52,418 nucleotides of DNA, taken from contig JAAYGN010000031.1 in the NCBI GenBank assembly GCA_012727715.1, forward strand, positions 1-52,418, given 5' to 3'. The position numbers were made by a program, and so were the translations under genes. This document shows, in pieces, positions 17,918-26,747 of the stretch (position 1 is the stretch's first letter; each line of letters begins with the position of its first letter). The notes under the pieces are model-generated. The model was not told the DNA's origin, searched no databases, and worked only from the letters and a program-made list of their open reading frames with translations. Source of the stretch: Desulfovibrionales bacterium (GTDB lineage Bacteria > Desulfobacterota > Desulfovibrionia > Desulfovibrionales > Desulfomicrobiaceae).

Positions 17918-19086
17918 GAACTTTCTTTGACGCGTTCTCCACAATGAACACAAAAAGATGCTGACCGTAAATTATTCCGACCACAAGATGGACAGGGGAT
18001 ATTCTCTTGAACCGGTCCTGCCGCTCGACCACAGCGAGGACAAAACCGGGTATTGTGAGCTAAGTTTTTACCGCAACCCTGGCATTGTTCAAAGACCAGC
18101 AATTGATGTCCACAAGACGAACAAAAACGATCCTCAGTATCTATGGGCTGACGACATTCAGGGCAGCGTAGAGCCGCAGGGCGAGTTATGGTCTGGGCAG
18201 CTGCCAAAGCACCTGGAGTCATGGGGGGCGTGGCAGGCTGATTGTGCATCGCCTGGGCCATGAGGGAGGGCATCATAAAACCTACACCCAGTCCCATGGA
18301 ATCACCAGCACTTCCAGGATTAGTGGCTGCTTTTTCCAGGGCTGTAGCTGCTTTTAATTGCAAAAATTTGTTCATGTCTTCAAACATGCCCAGTTTGGTC
18401 TTGTCATCCATAGCCTTTTGAATTTCAGGCGGTGGGGTGATGGAATTAATATACAATTGGTTGAGAGCCAAACCAAAACGACTAAAATCCTGACTCAGCT
18501 TTTGGCTTAAACCCGCAGACCAGGCTTCATAACGGCTGGGCAAGTTTAATATGGTATCCATGTTTTCGCCCAAGTAATCATTAAAGCGAGAAACAATAAC
18601 CTTGCCCAGATATTCGCTTAAATTGGACACAGAAAAAGAAGCCATGGTGCCCACCAAAGAATTGATGAACAAAAGAGGCTGGACCACCTGGATATTGAAC
18701 ATGCCATAGGCTCGTAAACGAATGAGCCCTAATTGCGCATCTCTAAAAGCCACAGGCTCCCGAGTACCCCATTTTAAATTGGGAAAAATCTTGGTGTTGA
18801 CCAGATAGGCCTCTGCTCGCAAAGGACTTTCCAGGCCCCAGGGAATACCCATAATTTTGTTTAAAATGGGGATATTGGCAGTTTTGAGAGTGTGGCGTCC
18901 TGGTCCAAAAACATGGACAGCCTTACCATTATAGAAAAAAATGCCGGCCTGGGAGTCACGAACTACCATTTGAGCACCGTATTTCACTTCTCCTGAGCCT
19001 TTTTCCGGAAAACGATGCGCGATTTCCTGGCCATTATGATCAAGCCATTCAATGAGTTCTAGGAAAAAAATATTGTGGGTACCCAT
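17914..19086 (-). CDS. SPFH-domain protein with C-terminal zinc ribbons (YdjI/virion-core-like)
   Basis: Residues about 10-265 form an SPFH/band-7-like region of the YdjI type: IEWLDHNGQEIAHRFPEKGSGEVKYGAQMVVRDSQAGIFFYNGKAVHVFGPGRHTLKTANIPIL. A helical linker (FLQLKAATALEKAA) and a Gly/Met-rich segment follow. The end holds three tandem zinc ribbons: CPECRQPIDTEDRFCSSCG, CQGCGKNLAHNTRFCPRCG and CPSCGRNNLRSASFCVHCG. Unlike flotillins it has no membrane helix. The start at 19086 is picked for the ACGGAG 7 bases upstream. SPFH proteins form oligomeric scaffolds; in Bacillus, YdjI acts with membrane-stress proteins. The role here is unproven. Confidence 0.82.
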   Translation of the reverse strand: MGTHNIFFLELIEWLDHNGQEIAHRFPEKGSGEVKYGAQMVVRDSQAGIFFYNGKAVHVFGPGRHTLKTANIPILNKIMGIPWGLESPLRAEAYLVNTKIFPNLKWGTREPVAFRDAQLGLIRLRAYGMFNIQVVQPLLFINSLVGTMASFSVSNLSEYLGKVIVSRFNDYLGENMDTILNLPSRYEAWSAGLSQKLSQDFSRFGLALNQLYINSITPPPEIQKAMDDKTKLGMFEDMNKFLQLKAATALEKAATNPGSAGDSMGLGVGFMMPSLMAQAMHNQPATPPMTPGALAAAQTITRPAALRCPECRQPIDTEDRFCSSCGHQLLVFEQCQGCGKNLAHNTRFCPRCGRAAGPVQENIPCPSCGRNNLRSASFCVHCGERVKESS

Positions 19087-19222
19087 AGTGTTCTCCGTGT
19101 TCATGATGTAGAGGCAGTGGTTATAAGGGGATTTGCTTGCAATTACAACACAGGAAACGTAGTGCTCAAACAGGACAATACTCCCTGGCATTTTTATCTG
19201 CTGGTCACAGGAGAGAATTTTT

Positions 19223-19756
19223 ATGAAGAAAGAAATTATGTCGAGTACTGATATGCAACAAGCACTAACTGATTTGGCACATCAGGTTCTGGAACAGGTT
19301 GCGGATCACGATTCTTTAGCTCTCATAGGTATTCAGCGTCGTGGTGTAGACTTGGCCAAACGCTTGAGTACACTTCTTTCTGACTTTTTAGGTACAACGG
19401 TTATGTGTGGGGAGCTGGATATCAATTTGTACCGCGATGACTGGACCACGTCATCAGCCACACCCATTATCAGTGCGACACGCATAGATTTTGCGTTGGA
19501 AGACAAAACCATTATCTTGGTGGATGACGTCCTTTTTACTGGTCGCACCATTCGCAGCGCCCTGGAAGCTATTGTGGATTTTGGCCGTCCCCAAGCCGTA
19601 AAACTTTTGGTGCTTATTGATCGCGGCCATCGAGAACTACCCATTCAAGCTGATTTTATTGGCCAAACTGTGGTTACCACACGCGATGAAGTCGTTAATG
19701 TGTTTGTTGTGGAGCGTGACGGACACGATCAAGTAGTTCTGGAAACTGACCAATAA
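19223..19756 (+). CDS. pyrR: PyrR bifunctional pyrimidine regulator / uracil phosphoribosyltransferase
   Basis: PyrR proteins bind pyr mRNA leaders in Gram-positives and also convert uracil plus PRPP to UMP. The type I phosphoribosyltransferase fold is clear: IGIQRRGVDLAKRL, LDINLYRDDW, and the PRPP loop IILVDDVLFTGRTIRSALEA, followed by VLIDRGHRELPIQADFIGQTV, all close to Bacillus PyrR. Length (177) is normal. AGGAGAG precedes the ATG. No pyr biosynthetic gene or recognisable PyrR-binding leader is nearby, so whether it regulates or only salvages uracil is open. Confidence 0.92.
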   Translation: MKKEIMSSTDMQQALTDLAHQVLEQVADHDSLALIGIQRRGVDLAKRLSTLLSDFLGTTVMCGELDINLYRDDWTTSSATPIISATRIDFALEDKTIILVDDVLFTGRTIRSALEAIVDFGRPQAVKLLVLIDRGHRELPIQADFIGQTVVTTRDEVVNVFVVERDGHDQVVLETDQ

Positions 19757-19789
19757 AAATGGCGAGGAGCTCCCCATGATGCTCTCGCC
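19755..19789 (-). terminator. Terminator of the nifS-nifU operon
   Basis: Read leftward, GGCGAGAGC pairs with GCTCCTCGCC (one bulge) across a short loop and is followed by ATTTTTATT. The T-run lies only on the minus side, so it ends leftward nifU transcription and also touches the last bases of pyrR. Confidence 0.7.
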
Positions 19790-19813
19790 ACTTCCTACCT
19801 GAAAACACTTGGG

Positions 19814-20419
19814 CTATAATCCAAAGTGTTTTTGAATATATCCGCTCATAACAGATTGTGCTTCTTCTCGACATTCGCCGCAGCTTGTGGCGATTTTAGT
19901 CATTTCTTGTAATTCGTGAAAGCTGCGTACTCCTTCCAGTACGGCATGCTCAATATCCTCATCAGTAACCTGCATACATTCACATACAATTTTTGCCTTT
20001 GTGGTTGTGATGCGATCTTCCATCCCATTTTTACGGTAATAATCGTCAATGGCGGCCCTTAAGGCTTTATCGCCCAATACTGAACAATGCACTTTATTGT
20101 CCGGTAAACCATCCAAGGCCGCTAAAATATCTTTGGCCTTAATGGTATATGCTTGGTCCAGAGTCATACCCTTGACCATTTCCGAAAGCATGGACGTGCT
20201 GGCAATAGCACTGGCACACCCATAGGTCCGCCACTGACAATCAGTAATGGTCAAGGTCTTGGGATCAACCTTGATATACACAATCATTTCATCGCCGCAT
20301 TTGATATTACCCGTCTGGCCGATACCATCAAAGTCGGCCTCATTATCTTCACGCATAATATTGCGTGGATTCATAAAATGATCCTTCACCTTATCTGAAT
20401 ATGTCCATTTGGCAGCCAT
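19814..20419 (-). CDS. nifU: NifU-type Fe-S scaffold, IscU plus BFD-like [2Fe-2S] domains only
   Basis: The N-terminal IscU-like domain carries the three cluster Cys (GNIKCGDEM, YGCASAIAS, VHCSVLGDKAL). The central domain carries a BFD-like [2Fe-2S] set (VCECMQVTD...SCGEC). The protein then stops at 201 residues, without the C-terminal Nfu CxxC domain of full-length Azotobacter NifU (about 310 residues). The start at 20419 follows AGGAG; the 92-residue N-terminal extension in the ORF track is a shadow of nifS. It is 1 base from the nifS stop, so desulfurase and scaffold are co-made. No nitrogenase gene is in view, so it is probably the housekeeping Fe-S system. Confidence 0.92.
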   Translation of the reverse strand: MAAKWTYSDKVKDHFMNPRNIMREDNEADFDGIGQTGNIKCGDEMIVYIKVDPKTLTITDCQWRTYGCASAIASTSMLSEMVKGMTLDQAYTIKAKDILAALDGLPDNKVHCSVLGDKALRAAIDDYYRKNGMEDRITTTKAKIVCECMQVTDEDIEHAVLEGVRSFHELQEMTKIATSCGECREEAQSVMSGYIQKHFGL

Positions 20420-20420
20420 G

Positions 20421-21605
20421 TTATTTTCTCCTGTACGTAGTCGACATTTCACGAATACGGTTGATGATCGGTGGTAGGTGATGGAGCATGTAGTCCACAT
20501 CATCCTTGGTATTTTCTCGGCCCAAGCTGATACGAATGGAGCCATGAGCATTTTCCACAGGCACACCAGTAGCCATGATGACATGTGAGGGATCCAGGGA
20601 TCCCGATGCACAGGCTGAGCCTGTGGACACAGCAATACCGGCCAAGTCAAGATATAAAAGGATGGCCTCTCCCTCGGCCCCGACAAAGGAGACATTTAAG
20701 GTACCAGGCAGACAATGAGTAGGATGTCCCATAACCAGAACATCAGGAATGGATGCAACAATGCCATCACGTAAGGTTTGTTTGAGGTGGAGCAGTCGGC
20801 TTTCTTCAGCGTGCATTTCCAAGGCCCGCATTTCTACAGCTTTGCCCAGACCAAAAATACCCAAGGAGTTTTCTGTCCCGGCTCTACGGCCTGACTCCTG
20901 GTGTCCGCCCAAAATCAAGGGACAATAGGGCGTGCCCTTCTTAACATACAACGCACCAATACCTTTAGGCCCATAAATTTTATGAGCAGACAAGCTTAAA
21001 AAATCCACATCCAAATCACGAACGTTGACTGGAATTTTCCCTACTGCCTGAACAGCATCAGTATGTACCAACGCCCCTCGTTCATGGGCAATACGAGTGA
21101 TTTCCTTAATATCTTGGATTGTTCCAATTTCATTATTGGCCATCATGATGGAGACTAAGCCAGTTTTGTCGGTGATACTTTGACGCAAGTCATCCAAATC
21201 AATGCGCCCGTATTGGTCAACAGATAAATAGGTCACACCGTGCTTGCCTTGAGCAAGATTGGTCGCAGTACTGAGCACACAAGGGTGCTCAATAGCAGTG
21301 GTGACCAAATCATGGCGACCACTCATGGCACAAGCACATGTAGTACTTTCACAGCGCAAAAGAGAGAGCACTGTATTGTTGGCTTCAGAACCACTGCCTA
21401 CAAATAAAATCTCACCCGCAGCAGCACCTATAAACTGGGCTACGCTGGTACGGGCATCTTCTATTTTTTCTCGGGCTTCACGACCAAAGCTATGCATACT
21501 TGAAGGATTTCCAAACACTTCCAGTCCCTGGATCAATGTTTTTTTCACTTCAGGATGCAGGGGGGTAGTGGCATTATTATCCAAATAGACCGTGCGATGT
21601 TCCAT
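20421..21605 (-). CDS. nifS: Cysteine desulfurase (NifS/IscS type)
   Basis: A PLP enzyme that takes sulfur from cysteine and passes it to the scaffold encoded next. Motifs: YLDNNATTPLHPEV, FVGSGSEANNTVL, HTDAVQAVGKIPVNV, the PLP lysine in SLSAHKIYGPKGIGALYV, and the persulfide Cys in STGSACASGSLDPSHV, with a long group-I loop. The start at 21605 has AAGGAG 6 bases upstream and gives 394 residues; the earlier start in the track adds 20 unsupported residues. An 88-base gap follows the bpt stop, where a promoter could lie, but I see no clear IscR or other operator. Confidence 0.95.
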   Translation of the reverse strand: MEHRTVYLDNNATTPLHPEVKKTLIQGLEVFGNPSSMHSFGREAREKIEDARTSVAQFIGAAAGEILFVGSGSEANNTVLSLLRCESTTCACAMSGRHDLVTTAIEHPCVLSTATNLAQGKHGVTYLSVDQYGRIDLDDLRQSITDKTGLVSIMMANNEIGTIQDIKEITRIAHERGALVHTDAVQAVGKIPVNVRDLDVDFLSLSAHKIYGPKGIGALYVKKGTPYCPLILGGHQESGRRAGTENSLGIFGLGKAVEMRALEMHAEESRLLHLKQTLRDGIVASIPDVLVMGHPTHCLPGTLNVSFVGAEGEAILLYLDLAGIAVSTGSACASGSLDPSHVIMATGVPVENAHGSIRISLGRENTKDDVDYMLHHLPPIINRIREMSTTYRRK

Positions 21606-21693
21606 GGCAGCTCCTTGATTGCAAAATAATGACCAGAGAGTAAGACATAAAATGAACCTGTCCACCCAGAACTACGTAAAATTTTATTTTGCC

Positions 21694-22389
21694 TTAAACA
21701 GCAAGGCTTTGCCAACGTTGATCCTTCCAGGAATAGAGCTCATGAGGTCGAAATCCAGCCTTATAGGCCATACGCGCACACCCACGGGTCCAGTAACCCA
21801 GATAATAATGGGATAATCCCAAGGATTGAGCATGGTGTATCTCTTGTAATGCTCCATAAACACCAAGACTTAAATGAGAAAGATCAGGATCAAAGATAAA
21901 ATATATGGAATTCAATGCTGTATTGGACTGGTCCAGATATCCTGCGGCCACCAGACTTTTATCCAGCCAATACCGGGCCAATAATCCTGGACAAGCAGGT
22001 GAATGAAAATGAATGACAAAGTCGGCAAAATTAACTTTTTGCTGAAAGCGTTCCTGGGAATGGACACGGTACAGATTAAAAAGCTGTCGGTGATAGCGCA
22101 AAGGCCCAACCTCAACCTGAACATCCCGACATTTACGCAGCACTCTTTTTTGACTGCGGCTTAAACGAAAGCGTTGGACATCTACACGAATGGGAGTACA
22201 AGCCCGACAATCAGGACAGGCTGGTCTAAAAAAATAATGACCAAATTTACGCCACCCTCGGGACAAAAACCATTCCAGCTCTTCTGCATCCAGCTCACCA
22301 GCAAAAAAATATTCATAGACCATTTTTTGATCCGCCAAATACGGACAGGGCATGGGAGATGAGAACGCAGGATATTGATAAATGAACAT
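21694..22389 (-). CDS. bpt: Leucyl/arginyl-tRNA--protein transferase (Bpt/Ate type)
   Basis: This enzyme transfers Leu (Bpt) or Arg (Ate) from tRNA to the N-terminus of proteins, marking them for ClpS-ClpAP degradation. The N-terminal ATE domain has the Cys set PCPYL...FRPACPDCRACTPIRV and the SRSQKRVLRK stretch. The C-terminal GNAT-like domain includes DxSLVAAGYLDQSNTALNSIYFIFDPDLSHLSLGVYGALQEI and YLGYWTRGCARMAYKAGFRPHE. Length (231) fits the bacterial form. It sits between glnS and nifS, all leftward, but with separate spacing. Family is firm; Leu is the usual donor for bacterial members. Confidence 0.92.
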   Translation of the reverse strand: MFIYQYPAFSSPMPCPYLADQKMVYEYFFAGELDAEELEWFLSRGWRKFGHYFFRPACPDCRACTPIRVDVQRFRLSRSQKRVLRKCRDVQVEVGPLRYHRQLFNLYRVHSQERFQQKVNFADFVIHFHSPACPGLLARYWLDKSLVAAGYLDQSNTALNSIYFIFDPDLSHLSLGVYGALQEIHHAQSLGLSHYYLGYWTRGCARMAYKAGFRPHELYSWKDQRWQSLAV

Positions 22390-22430
22390 AGGTGATTTTA
22401 TACTACAATACTGGGTATTTCTTTTCGTAT

Positions 22431-24101
22431 TTACCCAGTTATCTTGGACCAGGAATCTCGCAAGGTCACACTGCGATTAAAGACAAGCCTGCGGGACGAA
22501 TGATCCAGACGATCTGCACAAAAGTATCCCTGACGCTCAAATTGAAAACGATCTTCAGGCAACGCCGTTGCCAAGGATTGTTCTAGCAAACAATGGGGCA
22601 GCACTTCCAGGGATTGAGGATTGATCTGAGTTAAAAAGTCGGCATCCTTTCCTGGGGTTTCCACCATAAACAAGCGGTCATAAAGACGAATCTCAGCCTG
22701 GACGCAATGCTGGGCACTGACCCAATGCAAGGTACCCTTGACCTTGCGTCCATCAGGTGCATCCCCACCACGAGAAGCCGGGTCGTAGGTACAGATTACT
22801 TCCTTGATAGTCCCATCCGGGTTTTTAACCACATTCTCACAAGTAATGAGATATGCTCCACGCAAGCGGACTTCCTTACCTGGTGCCAAACGGAAAAATT
22901 TGGAGCTGGGATTTTCCATAAAGTCCGACTCTTCAATATAAATTTCACGAGAAAATCCGACCTGGCGCGTCCCCATATCTGGATTTTTAGGATGATTAGC
23001 TAAAGTAAAAAAATCTTCCTGATCATCGGGGTAATTGGCAATGACAAGTTTTAAAGGCTTAAGCACAGCCATGGCTCGTGGGGCAGTGGCATCCAAATTT
23101 TCGCGCACACAGTTTTCCAACAACCCCATGTCCACACAACTTTCAGAGCGGCTGACCCCAATGCGCTCGCAAAAGTCGCGTAAAGCAGCAGGAGGAAACC
23201 CTCGCCGGCGCAGGCCGGAGATGGTGGGCATGCGCGGATCTGACCAACTGCCAACAATTTTATTATCGACCAAAAGTTTCAGTCTTCGTTTGGAAGTTAC
23301 GGTGTAGTTGATATTTAACCGATTGAATTCATATTGCCTGGGTCTGGCCGGCACCTGAAGCTGATCTAAAATCCAATCATAAAGCGGTTTGTGATCTGCA
23401 AATTCCAACGTACAGATAGAATGCGTGATATGCTCCAAAGCATCAGACAGGCCATGGGCAAAATCGTACATGGGGTAAATACACCATGCGTCCCCGGTAT
23501 TTTGGTGCTCTTGGTGCAAAATACGATACAAGGCTGGATCACGCATGTTCATATTCGGCGAAGCCATGTCAATTTTAGCTCGTAAAATATGGGCTCCTTC
23601 GGAAAATTCTCCAGCTCTCATGCGGGTAAAAAGATCGAGGTTGTCCTCAATGCTGCGTTCTCGATACGGGCTGTTGGTGCCCGGCTCAGTCAAAGTACCA
23701 CGATACTGACGTACTTCCTCGGCTGACAAGGAACAAACATACGCCTTGCCTTGCTTGATGAGGTCCACGGCAAATTGATACAGCTCTTCAAAATAGTCCG
23801 AAGCATGGTACAAATGTTCGCCCCAATCAAAACCAAGCCAATGCACATCTTCCTTGATGGAAGCAACAAAAATGGGATCTTCCTTGCCAGGATTGGTGTC
23901 ATCAAAACGTAAGTGACAGCGTCCACCATAATCTCTGGCCAGCCCAAAATTTAGACAAATAGACTTGGCATGACCAATATGAAGAAAACCATTGGGCTCA
24001 GGTGGAAAACGGGTAATAACCCGGCCCTGATGTTTGTTGGTTCGTAAATCGTCTTCAATAATTTGGCGTAAAAAATGAGAAGGCAAAGAAGGTTGATCCA
24101 T
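22431..24101 (-). CDS. glnS: Glutaminyl-tRNA synthetase
   Basis: A class I synthetase that charges tRNA-Gln. The HIGH-type motif lies in [25 protein letters not shown] (about residues 33-57), [10 protein letters not shown] follows, and the KMSKS-type loop reads [11 protein letters not shown]. The C-terminal beta-barrel anticodon-binding domains occupy about 340-550. At 556 residues it matches E. coli GlnRS. AAGGAAAA precedes the ATG. GlnRS is scattered in bacteria, and many relatives rely on GatCAB instead, so its presence shows that at least part of Gln-tRNA is made directly. Confidence 0.96.
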   Translation of the reverse strand: MDQPSLPSHFLRQIIEDDLRTNKHQGRVITRFPPEPNGFLHIGHAKSICLNFGLARDYGGRCHLRFDDTNPGKEDPIFVASIKEDVHWLGFDWGEHLYHASDYFEELYQFAVDLIKQGKAYVCSLSAEEVRQYRGTLTEPGTNSPYRERSIEDNLDLFTRMRAGEFSEGAHILRAKIDMASPNMNMRDPALYRILHQEHQNTGDAWCIYPMYDFAHGLSDALEHITHSICTLEFADHKPLYDWILDQLQVPARPRQYEFNRLNINYTVTSKRRLKLLVDNKIVGSWSDPRMPTISGLRRRGFPPAALRDFCERIGVSRSESCVDMGLLENCVRENLDATAPRAMAVLKPLKLVIANYPDDQEDFFTLANHPKNPDMGTRQVGFSREIYIEESDFMENPSSKFFRLAPGKEVRLRGAYLITCENVVKNPDGTIKEVICTYDPASRGGDAPDGRKVKGTLHWVSAQHCVQAEIRLYDRLFMVETPGKDADFLTQINPQSLEVLPHCLLEQSLATALPEDRFQFERQGYFCADRLDHSSRRLVFNRSVTLRDSWSKITG

Positions 24102-24151
24102 GAGTTTTCCTTATGTTTTTCTTGGGATGACTTGAGAGATTATTTTCTTTT

Positions 24152-24688
24152 TTAGGGAAACATTGGGCAATATTGTCCTTGAATATATTTCTGTAAGGCA
24201 TCACGGCTGCTGGTGTACGCCAGTTGTGCCCAGGGAAGCTCCTGAGGCGTAAAAAGGGCTAATGTTTTGATTTCGTTATTGGGGTAAGGGTGCCCGGTAT
24301 GCAAATAGGAGTGATAGACAATAATAACAGAAGCACCCTTGGGGTAAGAAAATACTCCCACCAAGCCATCCAGGTGAATATGAAGCCCTGTTTCTTCACG
24401 AATTTCACGCTGGGCAGCATGTTCAACTTGCTCATGGGCATTGACATACCCACCAGGTAACAGCCAGCGCTGTGCATCATCTCGCCTCTTGCGGCGCACC
24501 AGTAAAAGCCGACCATGAATATTGACAATAACACAAGCTACAACCTTTGGATCGGGATACAAGCTGTTTGCACAGGTTGTGCATACCAAAGACTCAACCT
24601 CCCCATTGGGAGCATATTCTTTTTTTAAGGACGCACCACAGCCAGGGCAAAAACGATAGTTTTGAAAAAGAAGGGCGGTACAAGGCAT
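24152..24688 (-). CDS. NUDIX hydrolase with N-terminal zinc ribbon
   Basis: The protein opens with a four-Cys ribbon (CPGCGASLKK...CTTCANSLYPDP), followed by a NUDIX domain whose box reads GGYVNAHEQVEHAAQREIREETGL, the full GX5EX7REUXEEXGU pattern. This layout resembles NudC-like and ADP-ribose/NADH pyrophosphatase relatives, but it lacks NudC's extra N-terminal domain, so the substrate is unclear. The start codon ATG (24688) overlaps the TGA of the upstream nitroreductase, so the pair is coupled; a GTG 3 bases earlier is an alternative. The partner suggests work on nicotinamide or flavin nucleotides, which is inference. Confidence 0.88.
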   Translation of the reverse strand: MPCTALLFQNYRFCPGCGASLKKEYAPNGEVESLVCTTCANSLYPDPKVVACVIVNIHGRLLLVRRKRRDDAQRWLLPGGYVNAHEQVEHAAQREIREETGLHIHLDGLVGVFSYPKGASVIIVYHSYLHTGHPYPNNEIKTLALFTPQELPWAQLAYTSSRDALQKYIQGQYCPMFP

Positions 24689-25209
24689 CACTTAAAAAAG
24701 TTCATTTTGATCTTGTTTTCTTTGAGGCTTTGTCTTTGATGCGCCTGGGCAGTTTTAGCTGGATGGCCGATACTGACTATGGCCAAGACACGAAAATTAT
24801 CTGGAATATGCAAAAGTTCACGGACCCGTTCTTCCGCAGAAACGCCGGGTTGATATTCTCGCCCTCGAATTTGAATCCAGCAACTGCCCAAATCCAAACT
24901 GGTGCAGGCAAGTTGCAAGATAATGGTAGCAATGGAACAATCTTCAATCCAGGTGTCAGCCAGAGAGTCATCTCCTAGAATAACCACACCCAAAGCTGCG
25001 TCACGTAAAAAATGAGCATGTCTGGGCTTGGCAGTAGCCAGGTCCCCAAGAAGATCCTTGTCGGTGACAAAAATAAATTCCCAGGGATCCTGGCCACGGG
25101 AAGAAGGAGAGCGAAGCACTGCTTCTTGGAGCTGCACCATGATCTCCAAGGTCAGAGTCGTTGGGGTATAATGCCGGATACTGCGACGTTGACGTAAAAT
25201 ATTGAGCAT
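24688..25209 (-). CDS. Nitroreductase family FMN oxidoreductase
   Basis: At 173 residues this is a compact nitroreductase fold. FMN contacts are visible in LRQRRSIRHYTPTTL (the RRSxRxY start), AVLRSPSSRGQDPWEFIFV, and the C-terminal GSCWIQIRGREY...LAIVSIGHPAK. The start is at 25209, with AAGGAAC upstream; the track's 71 extra residues cross the divergent DMT gene region. Members reduce nitro compounds, quinones or flavins with NAD(P)H; the physiological substrate is not inferable. Coupled to the NUDIX gene downstream. Confidence 0.9.
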   Translation of the reverse strand: MLNILRQRRSIRHYTPTTLTLEIMVQLQEAVLRSPSSRGQDPWEFIFVTDKDLLGDLATAKPRHAHFLRDAALGVVILGDDSLADTWIEDCSIATIILQLACTSLDLGSCWIQIRGREYQPGVSAEERVRELLHIPDNFRVLAIVSIGHPAKTAQAHQRQSLKENKIKMNFFK

Positions 25210-25338
25210 GAATAGTTCCTTATGTTTTAGGACCCCGAGATGATGGCCCGGGGCTGTTTTTTTCTTATCCTTGATCAGCCGCTCATGTTTTCGTATCAAA
25301 GCCTTTTGGTGGGAGCAATCCCAGGGATTGGAGGACTG

Positions 25339-25782
25339 ATGTATGAAATAATTTTGGTCTTGACACTCTTGGCCGGCTGTCTCATGCCCGTGCAACCAGC
25401 TATGAATGCCATAGTGGCCCAATGGACCAACAGTGCTTTTTTTGCAGCTTTTCTATCTTTTTTTGTGGGCACCGTAGCCCTTGGACTTGTGTGCCAGATC
25501 CTGCCAAACTCCTGGCCTGCTCGTCCAGCCTTATTGCAAATCCCTTGGTGGTGCTGGACAGCAGGTATCCTTGGCGCTTTTTTTGTAACCATGACCCTGG
25601 TGGCTATCCCGCGTCTGGGAGCCCTGACAACCATTGCTCTGCTTGTGGCTGGACAAATGCTCATCTCCTTGGTCATGGATCATTATGGATGGTTTGGAAT
25701 TCCAGTTCAGGTAGCGAGCCCTGGTCGTATGCTGGGCGCTCTTTTTTTAGTGGTGGGAGTACTATGCATCCAAAAATTTTAG
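25339..25782 (+). CDS. DMT-type small membrane transporter (DUF606/YdcZ-like half unit)
   Basis: The product is 147 residues of almost continuous membrane helices: LVLTLLAGCLMPVQPAMNAIVAQ, FFAAFLSFFVGTVALGLV, WTAGILGAFFVTMTLVAIPRLGALTTIALLVAGQMLISLVMDHYGWFG, and GRMLGALFLVVGVLCI. The conserved N-terminal PxQxxxNA and GAxxxxxxVxxxPRxG segments match the DUF606 (YdcZ) family of the drug/metabolite transporter superfamily, in which five-helix proteins act as dimers. The start at 25339 follows GGAGG; the longer track start overlaps the divergent promoter region. The DsrE-like gene begins 10 bases later. Confidence 0.83.
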   Translation: MYEIILVLTLLAGCLMPVQPAMNAIVAQWTNSAFFAAFLSFFVGTVALGLVCQILPNSWPARPALLQIPWWCWTAGILGAFFVTMTLVAIPRLGALTTIALLVAGQMLISLVMDHYGWFGIPVQVASPGRMLGALFLVVGVLCIQKF

Positions 25783-25792
25783 GAGAAAATTG

Positions 25793-26137
25793 ATGAAAAC
25801 CGCTCTCTTTGTTTTTAATGATGATCCCATGTGTTTTATTCATGTTTTGCTTAATGCTCTGGACTTACATGCTCACGAGCAAGAAGTACGGGTGATTATG
25901 GAAGGAGCTTCCGTAACCTTGGTACCCCAGGTCGTTGCCCCTGATCACCCCTTGACCCATCTTTTTGCCCAGGTCAGGGACAAGGGCCTTCTGGATGGAG
26001 CGTGCCGGGCTTGTGCCGTAAAGCTCGGAGTAGCCAAAGATATTGAAGCAACAGGCATAGCTCTTGTGGGTGACATGAATGGTCATCCATCCATGCGAGG
26101 CTATATGGACCAAGGATTTCAGGTCATAACTTTTTAG
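25793..26137 (+). CDS. DsrE-family-like small protein
   Basis: This 114-residue alpha/beta protein begins KTALFVFNDDPMCFIHVLLNALDLHAHEQEVRVIMEGASVTLV, the usual DsrE-fold start. It has a Cys pair in GACRACAVKLG and ends GHPSMRGYMDQGFQVITF. DsrE-like proteins can relay sulfur on a Cys or act as small redox partners; the CRAC position fits the active region of cytosolic family members. AGGAGAAAA precedes the ATG at 25793; a TTG 3 bases upstream is less likely. Specific role unknown. Confidence 0.78.
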   Translation: MKTALFVFNDDPMCFIHVLLNALDLHAHEQEVRVIMEGASVTLVPQVVAPDHPLTHLFAQVRDKGLLDGACRACAVKLGVAKDIEATGIALVGDMNGHPSMRGYMDQGFQVITF

Positions 26138-26194
26138 TTGCAGTCCAAAGTACGTTTACACTGCACGCCAGTAACTGACCAAGAGGATGCATGG

Positions 26195-26719
26195 ATGCTT
26201 GTTCGCGTTGGTTCTAAAAATCCTGTGAAATTGGCTGCCATCTCAGCAGTCATGAAAAAACGATTTCCTGACGCAATTTTTGAGTCTGTTGCAGTTGCTT
26301 CCCTAGTTGGAGACCAGCCCGTGGGTTTGGAAGAAACTTTGCGGGGAGCTAAAAATCGAGCCAGAGCAGCTTTTGCCATATCCCCAAGCTGTGATTTAGC
26401 TGTGGCCCTTGAATCAGGATTAGTACCTGTGCCTGAGATCCGAACAGGATATATGAATCTCACAGCCTGTGCTATTTTTAATGGTTCTGAAATTTTTGTA
26501 GGCTTGGGTCCGGCCTTTGAATTACCCCTAGAGGTCACTCGTTTGGTGGTTGAGGAGGGTTTGGAACTTGATCCTGCTGTACGCCAGGCTGGGCTCACTG
26601 ACAATGCTCGTATTGGCTATGCCCAGGGGCTTATAGGAATTTTAAGTGGTGGCAGGGTTACCCGTGAAGACTACAGTCGTCCGGCTGTGTCCATGGCCCT
26701 GGTGGCTATGGGAAAATAA
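26195..26719 (+). CDS. Inosine/xanthosine triphosphatase (YjjX/DUF84)
   Basis: House-cleaning NTPase that removes non-canonical ITP and XTP. The N-terminus VRVGSKNPVKLAAISAVMKKRF matches the family's nucleotide-binding GSxNPxK motif, followed by AVALESGLVPV (acidic active-site strand), a long central segment, and ARIGYAQGLIGILSGGRVTREDYSRPAVSMAL. I move the start from the track's TTG (26138) to the ATG at 26195 because the family begins right before VGSxNPVK and GAGG lies upstream. This gives 174 residues against 170 in E. coli YjjX. Confidence 0.88.
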   Translation: MLVRVGSKNPVKLAAISAVMKKRFPDAIFESVAVASLVGDQPVGLEETLRGAKNRARAAFAISPSCDLAVALESGLVPVPEIRTGYMNLTACAIFNGSEIFVGLGPAFELPLEVTRLVVEEGLELDPAVRQAGLTDNARIGYAQGLIGILSGGRVTREDYSRPAVSMALVAMGK

Positions 26720-26747
26720 TATAAATCAAAGTACTACTGAGGTGAGC

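Noticed and set aside
20420-20695. N-terminal 92-residue extension of the NifU ORF
   Set aside because: It overlaps nifS in another frame, has odd composition and no conserved sequence; the ribosome site and family start are at 20419.
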